Under the pieces are notes generated by a model, which saw only the letters and a list, made by a program, of their open reading frames with translations, ran no database searches and was not told where the DNA came from. This document shows positions 1 through 11,201 of a stretch of 64,000 nt of DNA, piece by piece. Every line of letters begins with the position of its first letter. The stretch's first letter is position 1. Location: contig BSYQ01000005.1 of NCBI GenBank assembly GCA_030272585.1, forward strand, positions 744,001 to 808,000, read 5' to 3'. The position numbers were made by a program, and so were the translations under genes. Source of the stretch: Bryopsis sp. KO-2023 (taxonomy: Eukaryota > Chlorophyta > Ulvophyceae > Bryopsidales > Bryopsidaceae).

Positions 1-330
1 TGTTCAAATTCAATGCATCTCAAGTTAGTGGTATCCATGGCATTTCCATTCACTCACATCCAATGCATCTGATTTCAATCATACTGAATGCCAACAAGAC
101 AATGCTCTGCTCACTTCATTTCACAATCAATCGCACAGCCAGCTCAGTCAAAGAGGATATATATATATATGAGTTATACACACCAATCCGCTCAATTATG
201 GATTGCAACAACACCCCAAAGAGGGATATACCACTGGATAAACGCTAGCTCGATAGGCTAGGGCGCACATCTTGCGCAACCCCATGAAAGGATCCTACGA
301 TGAGCGACAGGCACTTAGCCATAATATTAC

Positions 331-1700
331 AAATTTCTAATCAGTTGGAGATAGAGGCCCTATGTCGTGCGATCTATCAGCGACGTCTTAAAAAGATACT
401 AGATTTTGAGGGGCGTATTTCTCATAGTAGATGAGTAAGATTGCTTAAGTGGGGGAGTTAGGACAACACCCAATCAATAAAAGTATGAGAGAGTAGGAGG
501 TTGCAACACATTTCTTAAAACTTGTGTTAATTTCGCTCTCTCGCTCTTGCGGTTTCCTAAGACCTCATTTTAAAATCCAACACATCTGCTGGCATTCCAA
601 TCATGGATGCGACGGCACCTCAATTGCTCTTGGACAAGTGTGGAGATTATACTCAACCATATCGAGTTTTCAGCATATCAAATGAGACATGATTTTGGCT
701 CATCTCCTAAGAGTATCAAAATTTAAGGATACGACATTAGGAACACGAAGCTTTTCTTGAAAGAGCACGATTGTTAAGAATTAAAAATCCTCATAATTAC
801 TTTTGGACCAAGACCAAGAGTCTTGGTCTTGGTCTTGGTCCAAGACCATAAGACCAAGATCATTTTCGACCATGTTATCTATAGATATGGACAATTATAT
901 CTATTTCTCTCAAGATATACCTCCGACTACGTATTCTAATATAATATGGATGTCAATGGAAATCGAGAAGATCTTTTATTTTTAAGACTGACGATAGTTG
1001 AAACTTTCCATACATTGATAATTCCGTGATGAGAACGAATGATCACGAAACACAATCAGTTTTTATGGTTCTTCCAGATTAGAAATGCCCAAGATGTAGT
1101 ATTGCTCCAAAAAGCGATAGAGATATGGTTGTATCATGAAGCCGGGAAATGTTCTTTTCACGCACGTAAGATTTCACTTGGGTAGATCCACTAAGTCAAG
1201 TGGACCTATGATTAGAAAACAATTGAAGGTAAAGTTTCATTTAGGCAAAGACACTGGATCATAACAAGGACTTATCGACTCAGGGTCGGCATGCAATATA
1301 GTGTCGCTTCCCTATGTGACGAAACACAGTTCGGGGCTCGATAAGGTCGAAAGGGATTAAGATATATACGGATACATACATATAAAGAAATAATTGAAAA
1401 CATCTCAGAAGCGTGAAAGTCATTCCTCTATTACATACATCACCTAATACCATCAAAAGACCTTCCAATGAAACTTGTTCGACAAAGACTCCCGATGGCG
1501 TTCTCGAAATCGATTGGGAAAACGTCGCAGCTGTTTTGAACGAGCTAGGATCCAGGAGGGTGTACTACCTAAAGTATATCCTGGTGATTTTTTTTCCATC
1601 ATATTGGAAGAGAGAAGTAAGCCTACAATGCGTCGCATGGAGAATATCTTTCCTAGCAAAAATCTCTTGAGTTATCAAGAATACGAAATTGACTCGTAAG
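331..1700 (+). mobile_element. Decayed LTR retroelement remnants
   Basis: Pieces of an old LTR retroelement lie in the order pol end, polypurine tract, LTR-like stretch, gag-like start, protease. About 360-435 reads like a pol C-terminus. It is followed by a purine tract (446-456, AAGTGGGGGAG) and about 130 bp resembling a short LTR ending near 583. A gag-like open stretch starts at 603. A retropepsin-like active-site motif (LIDSGSACNIV) is readable at 1268-1321. The order suggests two element copies sharing one LTR. It is a clearly broken fossil with many breaks. The family is probably Ty3/gypsy, but this is uncertain because no RT or integrase core is visible. Bases 1-330 hold nothing I recognise. 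Confidence 0.4.
803..862. repeat. Short inverted array of GACCAAGA/TCTTGGTC
   Basis: About 60 bp consist of GACCAA and TTGGTC units in both orientations, so the segment folds on itself. The design resembles, in miniature, the motif-array arms of the foldback transposons at 10, 16.4, 23.8 and 24.7 kb, but no terminal repeats or target duplication are visible here. Confidence 0.6.
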
Positions 1701-1949
1701 GATACAGTAAGGACATTTTACAATTTTATACTTCCTCGCAAAAAAGCCCTTAGCGTTACCGTTCTACTTTCGGTCATATTCCTCATAAAGAAAACATATC
1801 GATGAAGATGACGTATCGATACAGGTTGTGAGGTTAAAAATCATATATAAGTAGTTAGCGAGAACGAAATAGATCAAAAACATATATATATTTACCGTTC
1901 TATACAATGCCTTTTGCTAGGTAGATCCTTACTTTATTTTACCGAAGTT

Positions 1950-4900
1950 TCTATCTAGTTCAAAGAGGAGAGCTTTCCCCATTTCTCATTATCAACAAAG
2001 ATATTAACTCTTGAAAACACACGCTGTCGCATTTAGTAAAGGATTGAACTTAGGGTTCTTACTCATAATTAACTCGATCAAGACTCCGAGAAGCTCAACT
2101 ATAATTCCTTTTAAATATTTTATATATTCCTTTTTATCATAAAGATAAGTTGGATGCTGTCTGGTGTTAGCAGCCCAATGCTTATCAATGGGTGATCCAT
2201 CGCACTAATTCCAACATTGTGCTTCTCACATTCTCAGGAAACAATGTTTCCCTCAAAGCTTGCAAGTTTATCTCTTGTGGATGGCGTTAATTTCCCTCAG
2301 GATTGAAAATAGGGAATGAGAGGATCCGAGTTTTTTTTCTATACGAATTGGATTGAGTATTTTTTATATTTTATTTTTTCTTTCCTTCCGCATTACCTTT
2401 TTCTGGGAGGGGGAGTCCTCTTGATTTCATAACTATGAAGAGCCCTGTTGCAAAAGCCGACAAAAAAAAGTATCCGGATGAGACCTTTTTTATCTCCTTT
2501 TTTTAGGAATGAATTTCACCCCGGTGTGTCCCTTATGTGGCTTTTTCAAAAAATTCCCCCCATATATATTTTGAAAAAGATACCCCCTCTATATCTTTTT
2601 AGGATGAAAGAAAAAGAGGAAGAGACAGATCAAGGCGAATCTTGTCCTTCGTTCAATTAGAAAGAAAAAAAGAACGATTTGTTAGGAGAAAATTTTTATT
2701 TCGTGTATTTCTCCAACTTAAATTCAGGGATAAAAAATTAAAGAAAAGAAAAAAAAAACAATGAAAAGGAAGTGGGGAAGCATAAAAAATAAAAAGGGTT
2801 GAGGAAATATGAAATGGAAAGCATTAAGAAAATCTTGGAAAATTCTAAAGAGAGAAAATCAAGTTTTATCGAAATATTACCAAGCAAAGGTTAATCCAAT
2901 GGAGCTGTGTTTTTTATGTACCCCCTGCCCCTGTCAGTGCTTTTTTTACTGTGAAAAGGCCTGAAAAAGAAAAGAGTAAAAGATCAGAAAATTGACAAAA
3001 ATAAATGCAGAACATTTAAAATTCAAATTTTGAACAAGGCTTCAGGCAAGACATTTTTTTTGAAAAAACGAAAACAAAAATCACACTCTACAGAGAAAAG
3101 AAAAAAGTTTATATTTGCTGAGGAGCAGGGCAGGAGTTTGTTTTTCCCTTTTTTCCCACAGTGCTTTGTTCCCAAACCCTCTCAACCACCAGAATTTTTT
3201 TTTTCTTCTCAGTCTCTACCTTTCTTCCTGGCTGTTCAGATATATATATATTTTTTTATTATTATATTTTTTAATCCAGTTTTTTTTTTGTGATTGAATC
3301 TCTTTTTTCTTTTTATGCCTTTTTTCTTTTTTGAGGGGGGGGGGGGATGGCGGCTATCAACCTTTTGACCAACCCTGTCCATGTGCTTTTCATAAAAATA
3401 AAGAAGAATCAATAAGAAAGAGAAGAAGAGAGAGGGGGGGAGGAACGCAGAGGATATCGTCTCGTCTTTTCTTTTTTTTCCGGGCGCTGTTCCGCATACC
3501 TATTCTCTCTGATCTTCACCCCAGGAAAAAAATGAGTTCCGTTCCTCTTGCAATATCGGCGGGGAAAAAAAAATCTATCCGCCAACTCGAAAAAAGCCGA
3601 AGAGGGGGGAGGGTAGCGGCGAGTTCGATTTGATGGCCAGATGCACTCACGTGATGGAGCTATTTCGGGGTTCCAGAAAAGCACAGCGAGAAGAAAAACG
3701 TTGTTGCTGTTCACTGCTGTCAGCCCTGATGTCTTCGTCGCGTCTGGCTTTCTTTTCTTTTTCGCTTTGCAGATCCCTTCACACAGCACACCCTGTGAAA
3801 CGAAAACCGCTCCCTTATTTCTCACGGGGGTTTGTTTTCTTTTTTCGGTCTTGCGGCGAGGAAGATGGGGACGAAGTAGAATGAGGGGGAGAAAGAAACA
3901 GAAAGGTACGCGCCGCATCTTTAATGTCTTTTTTCTTTCTCTTCTTTAATATATACTTTTAGTTTCTCAACACTGGTTTTTTTTTATTTTCACCTTCATT
4001 TTCCTTGTTTTCGCAACGGATCTTCCTATGGACATCTTTTTTTCCCTTGTTTTTGTGTTTTTGAGGGGGGGAGGGGGGTGGGTTGACTAGAAACTCCAAG
4101 GCCTAACAAATAGAGCAGATCTTCATTGCCCAGTTTTTTCTCAGTTGTTTATGAAATTACCCCCCCCCCCCTCTAAAGAAAATAGATTGAGTCATAATCA
4201 TTAAAATAAAAAACAACACGGCGCCACCTGAATGATGCTCTGAGGATTAAAAAGAAAAAAGAAATTTAAATGAAATATATCTAGGCTGAAGGCTGTCCTT
4301 GATTTGGACAGGAGTTTTTAAAAGAATATGGAACCTTGCATGTCACACTTAATTTCACCTCACCCACCTTACCAGAAAAAAAAAAAGCTGTGGAGTGAGG
4401 GGAATTCGGTATCAGAGTGGTGACTTATGAAAGTGAGAATTCATCGTTCTTAGATAGATACAGAAAAATTCAATTAAAAAAAAAAGAAAAACATGTGGAA
4501 ATAGGGAATTTTTTTTTTTTTTTTGGGGGGGGGGGCATAAATGACTGGATGAAAAAGGAAAAAAAAATCAGCAGTCCTGTTCATGGTGTTGTAGGGTGCT
4601 GGCCTGTAAAAAAAGAAAAAAAAAAGATTAAATCAGGCGGTGGTGCTTTGAATGAAGTTTTCTTTTTTTTTTTAAAGAAGGAAAACAATCAGCTGGCAGT
4701 GGTGATTTCAATGGAGATGCACATATGTAGATGCAAATTATTATTATTATTATCATCACTCTGTTTGTTGTGTATTTTTTTTGTGTCTTCATTCAAATAC
4801 CAGTGTTTTTTTTATATTTTTTGGCTGTTACTTTAACATCAAAAGTCAGTCCTATCGTCTGGTTATTTATTTATTTTTATTGGGGGGGTGTCTGATTCAA

Positions 4901-5850
4901 CAGTGTCTTCTTTCGCTTTATATAAACAAGTTCATTTTCGAAACAAGTATAGATTACATGGAATATCAACCCCCTTCCCTCTCCCCCCCCCAAAAAAAAA
5001 AAAATCGTTTTACAGCTTGCAGGATATAGAAACAACTGGAGAAGGTGGTTGAAGAGTGACCAACCAATGGGGGAATATAAAAAGAGTGAGAGAGGAAGGA
5101 GAAGCACAAATGAAAAGGTGACCCCCCCCCCCCTTCTCCCCACAAAAAATAAGTAAATACAAATGGTGACTTTCTTTTGAAAAAAGAAATGTTTGTCTTG
5201 TCTTTAAAGAGAGGCAGGAAACGTGTTTTCTGAAAAGAAGACACATTTTTCCGAAAGCAAAATAAAATTCAATAACAGAGAGAGACACATCTGACATCTG
5301 TGAGGGGAAAAGAGATTCATTGACTGGCTGACTTAGTCAGTCAGACCAGTCAGTCAGACAGATAGACACATAGATACAGAAGGATGGTTTGTTGCAGATC
5401 AGACCAGGGAGGAGTGAGAGAGGAGAAAAAACCCAAAAAGAACGGTTGTAGTGGACATTGATAAATGAATTATCTTTTTTTTTTTTTTTTTTTTCGTAGA
5501 TAAAAACCGGGTCCTTCTGTTTTTGCAAGTTCAATTTTCACTTAACTGGTGGTTTACTTTACTTTTCCTTTCTTTTTTTTTTTTTTTTCTTTTGGGGGGG
5601 GGGGGTTGTCATATCTGCACTTGGAAAGTGGTGTGCTGCTCTACCCTCGGAATTTCTCAGCGATAATTACCTCAAGTATGTCGCTTGGGCGATGTCTGAT
5701 TGGGCAGGTGGATGGCTGTGTGGTGGGAAAGTTTCTTGCTCTCGTCCTATCAACTTCACATCAATATATATGTATATGTGTAGATATTAGTTGGAACTCG
5801 TCTGTCCCTGACTGATATGCTCATTATATTTTTTTTGTATTTTTTGTATC
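1950..5850. other. T-rich sequence without recognisable gene
   Basis: Long pyrimidine tracts, poly-A/T runs and repeated poly-T followed by poly-G blocks (for example 4509-4533 and 5571-5605) dominate. It may be intronic or intergenic sequence upstream of the STAG exon. Open frames here are low in complexity and I do not support any as genes. The segment 3630-3900 is less biased and could include an exon or promoter, but nothing is recognisable. Confidence 0.6.
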
Positions 5851-6075
5851 AGGTTTTATTTTGCACAAAACCTGATTCCCATTAAAGTCAAAGTCCATTC
5901 CGTTCCATCAAAAATTAAAGTAACCCGTACAAAACGAGAAATTGCAGGCCTGGTTGCAAATCCAATGCTGATCGTCCAGCAGCAAATCGTAGCGAAAATC
6001 CTGCACGAGAATGGGCAGGATGATGCTGTTTTCCTGTCTCATTTTTTTTTTTTTAATTTGTGTCAAAACTCTCAG

Positions 6076-6220
6076 GCGCCCGTCGTGAGGTTGGCTGCGG
6101 TGAAAGCCCTGTTGAATCTATATGAAGATGACGGACAATGCTCTGCCTCTCCACGAATTCACCGTCCGATTCAATACGCGTATGTATGAGCTCGTGGATG
6201 ACATAGATGATCATGTCGCA
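6076..6220 (+). CDS. Cohesin subunit STAG/Scc3, stromalin-domain exon
   Basis: STAG/Scc3 is the HEAT-repeat subunit that binds the Scc1 kleisin and loads and holds cohesin on chromatin. The exon is bounded by CTCAG|GCG and GCA|GTACAA. It encodes VVRLAAVKALLNLYEDD followed by LPLHEFTVRFNTRMYELVDD, matching the stromalin conserved domain (pattern VRL..VKAL..LY......L..FT.RF..R). The two halves are in different frames: one extra G sits near 6133 in a GATGACGGAC context, so this is either a sequence error or a decayed copy. A possible preceding exon ending near 6020 reads LIVQQQIVAKILHENGQ but has no clear family. The remainder of the gene was not found. Confidence 0.6.
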
Positions 6221-6527
6221 GTACAAGGATGGAGGGGTTAAATATGAACCCTCCGAAGAAGAAAAAAATGTATATTGGCGGATTCATTTTCGACTTTCAG
6301 TTTTTAAAAATCATTTCATAGCTTGAGAAATATATTTACCTCTCGCATTTTCTTCTTTCTGGGACCTTTTTGTTTCTGAAACGATCCATTGCTTGTCGGG
6401 GCAGCGCCGTACTCTGCCGCGATGAGTCAGGTTGACGCGAGCCATCGACGTGGCGGGTCGGTGTCAGACAGCGCGCTGGGGCCCAATTCGGCTCTAGCGA
6501 CCCCGAAGACCCAGAAGGTCCCCAAAG

Positions 6528-7181
6528 ATGGAGCTCAGCCGTGACGTTCCCTTGAAGAAACACCAATCCGCGTTGCTGTTCATCGACGTGCAAAACTTTA
6601 ACACCCACCCCGAAGGCAGCTTCTTCAAAAAGCTCGACGTCAGCGAGACGAAAGAGAAGTATGGGTGGTATTTCAGCAGCTTAAAGAAGAGTGTTATTCC
6701 AAACATGCAACGCCTGCAGTCGGCCTGCCGCAGCGCCGGCATCGAAATCCTCTACACGACGATCGAGAACCTGACTAAGGATGGCCGCGACCGCAGCCTT
6801 GACTACAAGATCAGCGGCTTCGACGTGCCCAAGGGCTCCTGGGACGGCAAGGTGATCGGCCAAATCGCACCTGGCGATGACGAGATCTGGCTGCAGAAAA
6901 CCTCGTGCTCGGTTTTCGTGTCGACCCATATCGACTACATCCTGCGCAATCTCGGCGTGAAGCAGCTGGTCATCTCCGGCCTGATCACCGACCAATGTGT
7001 CGAAAGCGCCATTCGCGATGCTTGCGATCTCGGCTATTTGGTTACTCAGGTTACGGACGCCTGCACCACCTACAGCCAGGAGCGCCACGACAATTCGATC
7101 CATGCGATCAAGGGCTTTTGCCGGCAGGTCACCACCGATGCGCTGCTGGCCGAAATAAAAGGAAAAGACTTAAATGTCTGA
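6528..7181 (+). CDS. Isochorismatase-family cysteine hydrolase
   Basis: An intact 217-residue single-exon reading frame. The family hydrolyses amide or ester bonds of small molecules (isochorismate, nicotinamide, ureidoacrylate, N-carbamoyl compounds). The Asp-Lys-Cys triad is visible: D20 in LLFIDVQN, K124 in WLQKTSCSVF and C157 in GLITDQCVES, with the usual cis-peptide region before the Cys. The length is typical for the family. The substrate cannot be told; RutB-like or other N-carbamoyl hydrolases are candidates. The gene is markedly GC-richer than the T-rich flanks and has no intron, so it looks like bacterial DNA acquired by transfer. An upstream 40-codon frame (ATG at 6422, beginning MSQVDASHRR) ends inside the gene start and may be a leader ORF or chance. 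Confidence 0.88.
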   Translation: MELSRDVPLKKHQSALLFIDVQNFNTHPEGSFFKKLDVSETKEKYGWYFSSLKKSVIPNMQRLQSACRSAGIEILYTTIENLTKDGRDRSLDYKISGFDVPKGSWDGKVIGQIAPGDDEIWLQKTSCSVFVSTHIDYILRNLGVKQLVISGLITDQCVESAIRDACDLGYLVTQVTDACTTYSQERHDNSIHAIKGFCRQVTTDALLAEIKGKDLNV

Positions 7182-8592
7182 GAATTCACCGTATGAAGAG
7201 AGGAATGTGGAGTATAAAATGTGGAGAACATCACAGTGCAGCCCCTTTTCTGGATTTTTGGATGGATGGGGTGGTTCTGTTTTTCTCTTTCAATTAAATG
7301 GAATTTAAAGAAAGGTTCAAGAGTGAGTTTTGGAAACACAAACAGACTGATTAGACAGAAAGGAAGATAGATCAGTCAGTCAGATGGTATGACAGACAGG
7401 GCAGCACTACAACAAAATGTATATATATTTATAATATAATAAATAATATATAATAATATAGCTTTCTTCTGGATTGTCTTCAGAGATTCCTTTCAGCATT
7501 ATTGTAAAAAGACGCTTCGATGCGCAATAGTGCTGATAAAATGACGATTTTTCATGTTTGCCTTCTTGAAAACTGTCAAGACAAATTTTTTTAAATTAAA
7601 AAAAAATAGAGAGGGAAAGAAAGAAAAGGGAGGGGGGGTTCGTAAAGACAAGAATTATGGTTGTCTTTACGATTGCAAGATGGATGGGTGGGGAAAAAAG
7701 GAAAAAGAGATGAAAAGAAAAAAGCTTCTGTGGGAGGTTCTTTTGTTTCCGAAAGGGGCAAGGGGGAAAAACAGATGTTGAGATCAGTCTTTTTCGCCAA
7801 ATAAGCGATGTTTCTGCACTCCACAAATCCACCACTCCTTGCATTCCAGTTGTTGGTCGAAGAGTCGGAGCAATACTGACACTGCCCACCCATTGGCAGC
7901 TGTTGATGGTCTGACAAAAAAGAAAAATGAGGTCCCCAACGGCAAAATAGTCCAACTAAACTGTTCTGTGAAGTTCGCCATTAGATCGTCGATCTGTGGG
8001 ATTCGCGGTCAGATCGGAAACGCACGTTGTCTTACAAGCCTTGAAACGGATATGGTTCATACAGCAATAGCCCTATTCCAATTTCTGGCACGACTAATGT
8101 AATCAATCGAGCCTCATGTTACGGAACAAAACAACAATCATGCCCCCCCCCCTCCAAAAAAAACAATTCTCTGCTATGCCTGATGCCCGGAAACTACCAC
8201 CGTTTTCCTTTCCTCACAGAGCAATCACTCCATCAATTTCTTTCTAACCAAGCAAACCAAGTCCCCAACAAAAGAAACTCAACATCCAAGCCAATGTAAC
8301 ACAAACACCCCTCCTTCCCCTCGTTGAGACAATCACTGAAAAGCTCAGTCTGGGACGCATGTATTCACAGGGCGCTCTTTGCCAGGCTCAAAGCCTCCCC
8401 AGCTACGCGCTTCCAATTGGCTGCGATTCTCAATGCAAGTGCAGGCCACTCATTTGCACATGCTGCGCGGCGCCTTCCAATTATTTTGTTACTGCTCTTT
8501 CGCTTCCAAGTCTTTCCACTCTCCATTCGACTCTGTCACTGAGCCATTCAGCATCACAAAGAAAAAACATATTGCATGGTTAAGATTCGTGG
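7182..8592. other. No supported gene
   Basis: Mixed AT-rich and pyrimidine-rich sequence with poly-A/T runs and a TATA-rich patch at 7420-7460. A less biased stretch at 7800-8100 contains open frames on both strands, but I recognise no family and see no convincing splice borders. The last 300 bp lead into the tRNA gene. Confidence 0.5.
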
Positions 8593-8677
8593 GCACAAGT
8601 GGCCGAGTGGTCCAAGGCGTCAGACTTAAGACTTGATGGAGCTAGTCTCCGCGTGGGTTCGAACCCCACCTTGTGCA
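8593..8677 (+). tRNA. tRNA-Leu(UAA)
   Basis: The 85-nt sequence folds as a class II tRNA. The acceptor stem GCACAAG pairs with CTTGTGC, the A box is TGGCCGAGTGG, the anticodon loop CTTAAGA gives anticodon UAA, a long variable arm follows (TGGAGCTAGTCTCC), the T arm is GTGGGTTCGAACCCCAC and the discriminator is A. It has no intron. The anticodon stem is imperfect: TCAGA against CTTGA leaves a G-U pair and an A-C closing mismatch. It is probably functional, or a slightly decayed copy. Confidence 0.93.
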
Positions 8678-8700
8678 AGCATATTGGACATCTTTGTCCC

Positions 8701-8706
8701 TTTTTT
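8701..8706 (+). terminator. RNA polymerase III terminator of tRNA-Leu
   Basis: A run of six T residues lies 24 bases after the tRNA 3' end, the usual Pol III stop signal. Confidence 0.7.
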
Positions 8707-8929
8707 GAGAACGGATGTCCGATCAATGAAGGTTAGTTGGGCACGAGATATCTTTTTTACATGAAATTGCCCCTCATCTGTCATTATATGTCGATAAAGA
8801 GGAGCAGAGAAGAAGAGTTAAAAGAGATTTGGTGAAATTGCAGTTTCGCACCAACGAAACAGATTGAGACCTGAAACAGGTGTGGGGGGCTGTTGCGACC
8901 CACTCAACTTGACCCACTCAGTTGAAAAA

Positions 8930-9180
8930 ACCACTCATCTGAAAAAACCAACCGCGATAAAATGATGATACAGTAGCGTCACCGATTCTTTCACGGGGTG
9001 TCAGCGTCTTTTTGTGGGCGGTATTTCACGCTGTGCAAGCGCTTGCGTCAAACAACACCAAGTTATCGCCAAATCACGCACGCGAACTTGACGCAAGAAC
9101 ACGCTGAGGGCTCGCGCGTCTGTTTGACGCAAAAGTATCGATCATGTGACGTGATTGAATTGACGGTGGAATCACGTGCG
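8930..9180 (+). repeat. GACGCAA/TTCACGC motif repeat, copy 1
   Basis: The left edge carries CTGAAAAAACCAACCGCG (8938-8955), followed by scattered GACGC, GCGTC, TTGCGTC and TTCACGC words in both orientations. The same edge and the same kind of motifs occur inverted at 39,600-39,955, so the two are copies of one dispersed repeat family. The outer limit on the right is not clear. It is probably a non-coding transposon. Confidence 0.5.
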
Positions 9181-9519
9181 TGAAATCGACACACAAATAC
9201 CGCGAAAAACACACTCAGTACACCCCACACTCACTTCTCCCTGTTTCCGTGAACTTTTTGTTCTAGTTTTCACGGACCCACAAACACGTGACAAAGACGA
9301 TGTGACTTCCCATGGGTTTGGAAACATTTTCGCTTGTCCTGTTGGCGTTCGACTTCTTGTGGGCCTGTTGACATTTTCTCGATTTCTGATAGGTTTCCGC
9401 CGACCGATAAGCGACTCTGACTTGCACAAGACAGGAAGTCCGCTTTCTGAGGTCGTGTCCACGTGCGAAGTTTGGATGCCGTTCGCTGCCATAATACCCC
9501 TCAGCGGTGCGTGAGGGGG

Positions 9520-9558
9520 CGGTTTGGGTTTGGGTTTGGGTTAGGGTTGGGTAAGGGT
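9520..9558 (+). repeat. Telomere-like TTTGGG/TTAGGG repeats
   Basis: About six degenerate units run in tandem: three TTTGGG, then TTAGGG, TTGGG and TAAGGG. The tract is internal to the window and short, so it is an interstitial telomere-like tract and not a chromosome end. Confidence 0.7.
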
Positions 9559-10001
9559 CTGTTTTTTTTCTTTTCGGACGTGATACGACTTGACGCTTCG
9601 ACGCTTGAGGGTAAAAAAAGCGCCACTCTATTTTCCGTGAACTGTGGGGACCCTTTCTGTGGCGATCGCGACTACTACCCTCCTGGGTTTGGAGTCAGCT
9701 CGACGAGGGGTCTGTAAGCCAACAGAGTTTGTTTTTTTTTATATTGTTTTCCTGGGCGGGCTATGTGGAGAGGCTTGCAGTTCTGCTCCGCGATAATCGG
9801 ATATACTCCTATGGACGTTGACAGTGGAGTTCAGCGATCGTGTTACGAGGGCTAGCTTAGATGGAATGGCGAGGGAATGGAGTTGGTCGATCGCGTTACG
9901 AGCGCCTCTAGCTGGGACGGGCGAGAGAGTCTGTGTGGCTGTGAGCTTGGTCACCCTGCTTGCGTGCCGTCGTTTTTTCTGGTGGTGCATCAGACCTTGA
10001 A

Positions 10002-10035
10002 ATCAGGGTGATTTCGACTTTGAAATCACCCTGAT
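10002..10035. repeat. Perfect 14-bp hairpin
   Basis: ATCAGGGTGATTTC and its exact reverse complement are separated by six bases. It lies 43 bp before the foldback half-element. Its function is unknown. Confidence 0.8.
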
Positions 10036-10077
10036 GATGAAAACATAAGTTGTTGAACGTATCTCTGTGGTTGTATT

Positions 10078-10727
10078 CAGACCTGGGCGCCGACCCGTTG
10101 GACCGGACCGGACCGGACCGGCAACCACTTTCTGGACCGGATTTGACCTTTCTTAGACAGGTCAAATCCGGTCTGGAAAGGTCAAATCCGGTCCAAGAAA
10201 GGTCAAATCCGGTCTAGTAAAGGCCACCTTTTCTAGACCGGATTTGACCTTTCTGGACCGGATTTGACCTTTCCAGACAGGTTGTCGCCTGTCTAGTACG
10301 GTCATACTCGTGTGACCTGTTTTAGACCGGTGTGACCCTGTTTTAGACCGATGTGACGCCCAATATGACCTGTTTTAGACCGACTCCAAGTCGGTCTGGA
10401 CAGGTGGGCCGCCTGTCCAGACCGACCTGGCACCTGTCTAGAACAGGTCACACAATTAAGCACTTTTTAATGTGTTAATCGACTGAGAACTAATTCAATT
10501 GATTAAAGAACAAAGTATTATTTATTATATACATTTTTAATGCATGAATGACGTGAGCCAAGCCCACCAGCCACCGACTAGAGGGAGTCGGTCGACTCAA
10601 GGAGGATTCGAACCCGGGTTGGCTAAGCCCGAGTCGAAGACACTATCACTAGTGGACCCCACCACAGGGACGCTCAAAAGGGGGCCGTTACTTTTAAGTA
10701 CCCGTTTAATTTTGGAAAATTAAACGG
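10078..10727 (-). mobile_element. Half of a hAT-like foldback element
   Basis: It starts with CAGACCTGGGCGCC and matches one arm (reverse complement of 17,051-17,687) of the complete palindromic element at 16,383-17,687. Inside are arrays of ACCGG, GGTCAAATCC and TTTAGACCG words in both orientations. It then has a tRNA-like segment on the minus strand (about 10,590-10,690, B box GGTTCGAATCC) and ends at the small hairpin around TTTAATTTTGGAAAATTAAA, which is the centre of the full palindrome. It has no coding capacity. No target duplication was found, which fits loss of the other arm. Confidence 0.75.
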
Positions 10728-11096
10728 ATCTGCTGCCGAAAAAAGTGGGTCCCGCTGGAACCAAAGGAGATGGTTCACAACCTCTGGTGCGTATGTCCTC
10801 CGGCTTGCCCACCTCGCAGAACACCATGCGAACCACCACAGAGGTCGCAACCTGGAACCGGTGTTGGGTGGGAGGTGCCTGGTGGGAGTGATCTATTGTT
10901 TAATTTTGTTATATGTTTTTTTTTTCAGTACACCAGTTCTGTTCTCGAACTCCCCTCTGAATAGGCAAGAAACAGGGCTGCTGGTTGGGTTTTTTTGTGG
11001 GGTGAGGTTTTTGGATTTTTTCTTTCAAGGTCAGGTCTGGTGCTTGTGAAATTACGATGGACTGTAGGCTGGAAAAACGGGGTTGGTAATGGATAG

Positions 11097-11201
11097 GAAA
11101 TGGACCGTGGAAAATCATAAAGGCAACAGGAAGTCGTCCTCAAGAACGCCAACCCCCGACAAACGGTGTGCATCTACAAGTGCGAAGATTCTGTTGTGAA
11201 G
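11097..11201 (+). CDS. Cyclase-associated protein, C-terminal domain exon
   Basis: CAP binds actin monomers and promotes filament turnover; its C-terminal beta-helical CARP domain recharges ADP-actin. The exon (GATAG|GAAATGG ... GTGAAG|GTACCA) encodes KWTVENHKG followed by QEVVLKNANPRQTVCIYKC and EDSVVK, matching the start of the CARP domain (W.VE......V......Q.VYI.KC..TVV.). The two parts are in different frames, one base being effectively missing near 11,125, so this is either a sequence error or a pseudogene. Downstream at 11,280-11,460 there are hints of the next CARP strands (YEDVAGS, YVSEIVNS) in mixed frames. The N-terminal part was not found. Confidence 0.5.

Noticed and set aside
3409-3918. 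169-codon minus-strand open frame
   Set aside because: Low-complexity Lys/Arg/Pro/Ser composition over pyrimidine-rich DNA, no family signal, overlapping open frames on the other strand.
4877-5297. Three overlapping minus-strand open frames
   Set aside because: They arise from homopolymer runs (poly-G/C and poly-A) and have no protein-like conservation.
6528-7181. Hydrolase as bacterial contamination
   Set aside because: It is embedded in continuous host-like sequence with a STAG exon close by; it cannot be excluded without reads, so it is kept as a gene and flagged.
9176-9514. Overlapping open frames on both strands near the telomere-like tract
   Set aside because: No family resemblance and no splice borders; probably repeat-derived.
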